Below, piece by piece: positions 60,025 to 64,000 of a stretch of DNA of 64,000 bases. The notes beneath the pieces are model-generated. The model was not told where the DNA came from. It worked only from the letters and a program-made list of their open reading frames with translations, and did no database searches. How positions within the stretch are numbered: position 1 is the first letter of the stretch; every line of letters starts with the position of its first letter. A program made the translations under genes and the position numbers. This stretch comes from Capniomyces stellatus (lineage: Eukaryota; Kickxellomycota; Harpellomycetes; Harpellales; Legeriomycetaceae): positions 181,749 through 245,748 of the forward strand of contig LUVW01000036.1 of assembly GCA_001661515.1 (NCBI GenBank), in the 5' to 3' direction.

Positions 60025-63000
60025 TTATAGGTGACTTGCCAGCTTCTTCATTCCACCAGGGTTGATAAGGCAGTTGATAACAGTTAGGTTATTGGAAAGC
60101 AGAGCTTTTTTAAAGGCAGAACTAAGCTCAGATGGAGTTCGAACCAAATAGCCATCGCCACCTAGAGAAATGGATAGGTTGTGGTATTGTATTTCTGGCA
60201 TAAGTGCAGTTGGTGGTAGATTGCCAGCTAGTGACATTTCATTGTACTGGGGCTTGTCTAGGCCAAAGTAGATTCCAGAATTGTTTATAACAATTATGAT
60301 AATGGAGAGGTTTGATCTAACAGCTGTTTCGATCTCAATGGCACTGGTTAAAGCAGGTATACAATATATATATATATATACAAACATAAGAAAGAATACA
60401 GAAGGTTACAGCGATAAACAAGATAAATAAAAAAAATAGTGTTTTAAGGTGTAGCTATAACAAGTGAGGAAAGATATATAGACATATTATGGGAGAGTAG
60501 TCATAAAGTACCTGAACCCAAAAGCAGAGTCTCCAACAATGGCAACAACCTTTTCCTTGGGATAAGCGAGTTGGGCTAGTATCAAATACACCAAAAAGCA
60601 ACAATATTAGCAATGTAAGTAAGGGGCGTTTAGTCTGACAGAATAAGATGGAATAGAAATGAATGAAAAAGGAAAAAGAAAAAAAAGTGATAATGTTGAA
60701 AAACAAAATATAAAAACACAGTAAATAAACATAAATGTAGCGTTACCAGCAATACAAAAGCCCAAACCGATACCCATGGTGCCAAAAGTGCCTAAAAGAA
60801 ATAACAGGAACATACAAAAAAAAATAGATAAGTAAGTTATCAAGAGAACAAGTCAATGGGGACTAGGCTATGTTATCATCATCATCATCATTTTCATTTT
60901 CTATTATTATTATTGTTTAAAAAAAGGGGGTAGAAGAAATGTATTCAAGTAAATACCAGCATCAAGTCTTCTTCTTGGAAGTTCAAATTCAAAAATACTT
61001 CTTGCTATATCCATGGTATTTGCACCCTCACTAACCACAATGGCATCGCTTGGAATCAATGACTTGATTTCACCGAATGCTCTATAGTAGGACATTGGAA
61101 TAGTTTCATCAGCAAACTTTGTTGCCAATCCTGAGCTGTTCTTGTTGACTTTTTCGGTTAACAAGTCGATAAATGCAGTTGGAGTTTGGTAACTGGAGCC
61201 ATCTTTTTTCAGTTTTAGTTCCTTGATTAGACTGGAAACAGTAATCGGCAAATGACCAACCATAGCGCTGTCTATCTGAACGTGATGGCCAATTTCAGCA
61301 CCATCGATATCAGCTTGAATTACTTTACAGGATTTGTTAAACCGTTTTCCAAAGTGAAGAATCCAGTTTAATCTATTTTAAAGGACAAATTTAACACCCA
61401 CCACCCCATTGTTGGTAAGCGTTAGTTGGATAGAAATCAGCACTGCTTTTTTTAAAAATAAAAAACTGATCCAAAAGCCACAAAATCCTACCTCGCACCC
61501 AGTACCAAAACAACGTCCGCCGACTCCAAAGCCAACGACCGGGCCGCGGAGACATTCAGTGGGTGCTTATCCGACACTACACCCTTGCCCTAAGCACCAA
61601 ACAATCCGGTTTTAGCTGTCAACATAAGAACCAATTGGCTTTACACAAACAAGTCTTCTAAATGAAAAAGAAGGAAAACCCCCTCCGTTCTTACCATTGG
61701 TGTGGGTAAAAAAGGAGACTGTAAAAAGTCAACCAACTCGCCAATTTCCTTCTCGGCCCTTGAAATAGATGCCCTACATTTGCACAAAGAGTGGGTGTTT
61801 GTAGCAATATATATTTGTGTGTATATACAAACGTAAAGTTGGTATTGTTATGTATTGACAAACCAAACACCAAGTTCCAGAATTGAATGTGGCCCCCAAG
61901 TAGCTGTTCCCGCTTTTTATTTCTTTTTCTCTTTTTGCGACTTGAATCTCTTACCCTTTCCCAATTATTATCAATGGAGATTTGGCGTTTAGAATAATAT
62001 CAGCTGCCGATGAAATATCCTCGACCGAAGCACCACAATAGTGTGGTTTGAATTCCCGGGATTGCGCAACTAGATCCACAGCCAGCTTGCCCTTAATCAT
62101 GTCTGCTGGGAAATCCAAGTATACTGGCCCAGGCTTTCCTGCTACCGATTCCTTAAACCCACGCTCGATCAGCCTCTCCATGTCCTCAATCCTATTTGCC
62201 TTTCCCGAATAGCTAAATCCATCATTTTTCAACACATTTTTATTAATACATATGTCCACTGCAGTGACGTGCTTTATATTTATATACGTATTTGCTATGT
62301 TTTCCAACTTACTTTGTATACGGTTTGCACAGCGCAATCTGATCAAGCTCTTGAAAGCTTCCAAGCCCAACCTTTATTTTATCACCAAATTTACACCATA
62401 GTGGCTTTATTCAATTTGGTGCTTGTGGCTTTTTGACGTCTACTTTTGCGATTTCTACTCCAATTCTTGCAAATCTGCTGCATTTTAATGTGCCCCTAAT
62501 AAAATTCCTATTCATTTAAAAAAATATATCCTAATTGTTACCTGGTCTGATTCGCAGGATCCCCCCAACACTATCATCGGCCACTTGTTGACATTTGCGT
62601 TTACTATCCCGCTCAACGCTACACAAGCATACCATCAATCAAGCGCATAACCGCACAGTCATACAATTAGCCTCTCCCCAAGAACTCAAAAAGCTCGGTA
62701 TTATTAAAAACTATGTATAGAACTGCTTTTCTTTTCCCGCTCATATCTTATCTATTCTTGTTTCATTTTTTTTATTTATTTACCATTTACAACTCCTGGT
62801 CCTGAAACAACTAGACATATTCCCGGCTTCCCAGTTATGTAGCCTATCAGATATACACACAAGTTTACATACATTCAGCAGAGTTTATCAAGTCATTCTA
62901 TTTCTGCGAAAAATGCTGTTTTTTTTACCAAGGCCAACAAGTCTAACGTTAGTTTGTAATTGTTTCAAAGTATGTATATTTATAACTGAAGGTTTTACCC

Positions 63001-63376
63001 CAAGCAGAGGCTGCATAACTAGCCGACTGTTCGTTTCTAAATCCAATAAACTTTATTCCCTCTGCAATGCAAGCTTCGCCAATCTAAAAAAAAGGGGGGT
63101 GAATACCAATCGCCAATTTTTTGAATTGTAATATTTATTACTCCTTTGAATTTGAATTTTTGTATCTCTACTGAAAAAACATAAATGCCTACGCCTCGTT
63201 TATGTTTTAAAATCAGTGCTACTTGGTTTTTTTTTTCTTTTTCATTTCAAAATAAATATGATGTCTGGTTTAGCTCGAACCTCTACAACTGGTATCCCAA
63301 CTATCCCAAAAACGACCGTTACTCCCTGTCGCACTAACCCCCTTGCTATTATCTGTGCACCTGTAATTTCACTCAT
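60025..63376 (-). CDS. 2-hydroxyacyl-CoA lyase / oxalyl-CoA decarboxylase-type ThDP enzyme, peroxisomal
   Basis: Twelve exons, all in phase: 63281-63376, 62999-63083, 62784-62843, 62542-62618, 62313-62371, 62212-61955, 61695-61773, 61492-61589, 60957-61372, 60747-60791, 60512-60575, 60025-60343; 551 residues, normal for HACL1. The PYR domain starts [19 protein letters not shown] and has the catalytic glutamate in [13 protein letters not shown]; then GPGVVNALSG and [11 protein letters not shown]. The central domain has [11 protein letters not shown]. The PP domain has [13 protein letters not shown] and the Mg/ThDP motif GDSAFGFS...NNSGIYFG. The C-terminus is SHL, a PTS1 variant, so it is peroxisomal. 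HACL cleaves 2-hydroxyacyl-CoA to formyl-CoA and an aldehyde during alpha-oxidation; oxalyl-CoA decarboxylase is a close relative that I cannot exclude, and yeast Pxp1 is the closest yeast type. The exon 1 donor is an atypical GTTCGA set by conservation. Confidence 0.9.
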
Positions 63377-63806
63377 TATTTTTTCGCTAGCGTCTTGTTT
63401 ATCTTTGGTTTTCCTTGTTTATTGTTTTTCTTTTCGTTTATGTTTGTTTACTGCCAACCTTGTCTTTAAGGATATTTGTATTACCGTGCTAAGCTGTAAA
63501 AGGCTACTCAAAAGTGTACTATATATTGAAGATGTTTGAATGTCTGAGCAGGGTTTCTCTACTTTTTTTTTCTTTACAGAATTATGGAGGCTTTTAAACA
63601 ATCCAAGCAAAATTGAGATAGCTGCCTTTTAATTTATTTCCAAAATAAAATAAAAAAAGCGCATTGTGCTGTTTTATATATAGTCCCACAGTTTCCTCTA
63701 TTCAACAGCAATTAATTGGGAAGATTATTTGGAATCCTTTGATATGTCCGGTTATTTTACTCCTCAAACTGGTTTGGTATAATCAAAATATCAATGTCAG
63801 TTCAAA
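63377..63806. promoter_or_regulatory. Upstream region of the HACL-type gene
   Basis: 430 bp between the start codon and a possible upstream minus-strand gene end. A/T-rich, no clear TATA box. Confidence 0.35.
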
Positions 63807-64000
63807 TCACAACAAATTAACGGAAGTCAGCCGATATGGCCCGAGTTTGGACTTGTCTCCATTTTTTAAAAATAGTAATGAATTCTGATCTTGAGTTTGA
63901 GTTTGAGTTTGAGTTTGAGCTTTGCTTATTCGATGCTTCAATCTTGAGAACATGAAACATTTTGCCCTAATTATTGGACCACGATTTGAAATAACCAATG
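63807..64000 (-). CDS. Possible C-terminal fragment of a gene running off the right edge
   Basis: The minus strand is open from the window edge for 63 codons to TGA 63807-63809. It reads VISNRGPIIRAKCFMF, then QTQTQTQTQ, then KNGDKSKLGPYRLTS. It is protein-like with balanced composition, apart from a 6-bp tandem tract at 63891-63919 that codes the QT run. It could be the last exon of a gene upstream of and co-oriented with the HACL-type gene. No family recognised and no start inside the window. Confidence 0.3.
   Translation of the reverse strand, partial: LVISNRGPIIRAKCFMFSRLKHRISKAQTQTQTQTQDQNSLLFLKNGDKSKLGPYRLTSVNLL
63891..63919. repeat. 6-bp tandem repeat TTGAGT, about five copies
   Basis: Five near-perfect TTGAGT units; on the minus strand they read ACTCAA, coding the alternating Gln-Thr run of the edge ORF. 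Confidence 0.85.

Overview
The window is an AT-rich stretch of fungal nuclear DNA. It is fungal because it carries a PRM1-type plasma-membrane fusion protein, an ECM33-like GPI wall protein, an NDT80/PhoG-domain transcription factor and a DEK_C+SWIB chromatin protein. Most genes are broken by spliceosomal introns (mostly 45-400 nt, GT..AG, usually GTAAGT-like donors). Low GC, many introns and long gene-poor gaps fit an early-diverging lineage better than a compact yeast, but I cannot place it further from sequence alone. I rebuilt exon models by hand from reading frame, splice sites and family conservation; none has transcript support.

Layout. 0.5-1.3 kb: decayed retroelement-like ORF (-). 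1.65-5.3 kb: TIM22 (+) converging on a mitochondrial NAD+-type carrier (-) with an unusual long N-terminus. 7.3-8.2 kb: a five-exon gene (-) for a secreted thioredoxin-fold protein, made of exons too short to show up as long ORFs. 12.2-13.1 kb: DEK_C/SWIB protein (-). 16.6-18.0 kb: ECM33-like (-). 20.6-23.0 kb: PRM1 (-). 24.3-25.8 kb: type I membrane protein (-). 28.8-30.4 kb: WrbA/Pst2-type flavodoxin with a repeat tail (+). 40-50 kb is the densest part: NAC beta (+), mitochondrial thioredoxin (-), class I O-methyltransferase (+), ITFG1/TIP-like FG-GAP membrane protein (-) and the NDT80/PhoG regulator (-). 56.8-58.3 kb: secreted protein with a C-terminal collagen-like tail (-). 60.0-63.4 kb: twelve-exon peroxisomal 2-hydroxyacyl-CoA lyase (-). 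A possible partial gene runs off the right edge.

The genes do not form one pathway. Themes are mitochondrial biogenesis and cofactor supply (TIM22, NAD carrier, TRX3), secretory/cell-surface proteins (ECM33-like, PRM1, type I membrane protein, ITFG1-like, collagen-tail protein, secreted thioredoxin-fold protein) and nuclear regulation (SWIB, NDT80/PhoG).

The large gaps are not featureless. Several hold 75-135 codon frames that read like protein and are interrupted only by stops that a C-to-T change at CAA, CAG or CGA would create. I interpret these as fossil coding sequence, probably from mobile elements that suffered C-to-T decay. This is an inference that needs a statistical test. No convincing tRNA, rRNA or CRISPR was seen.
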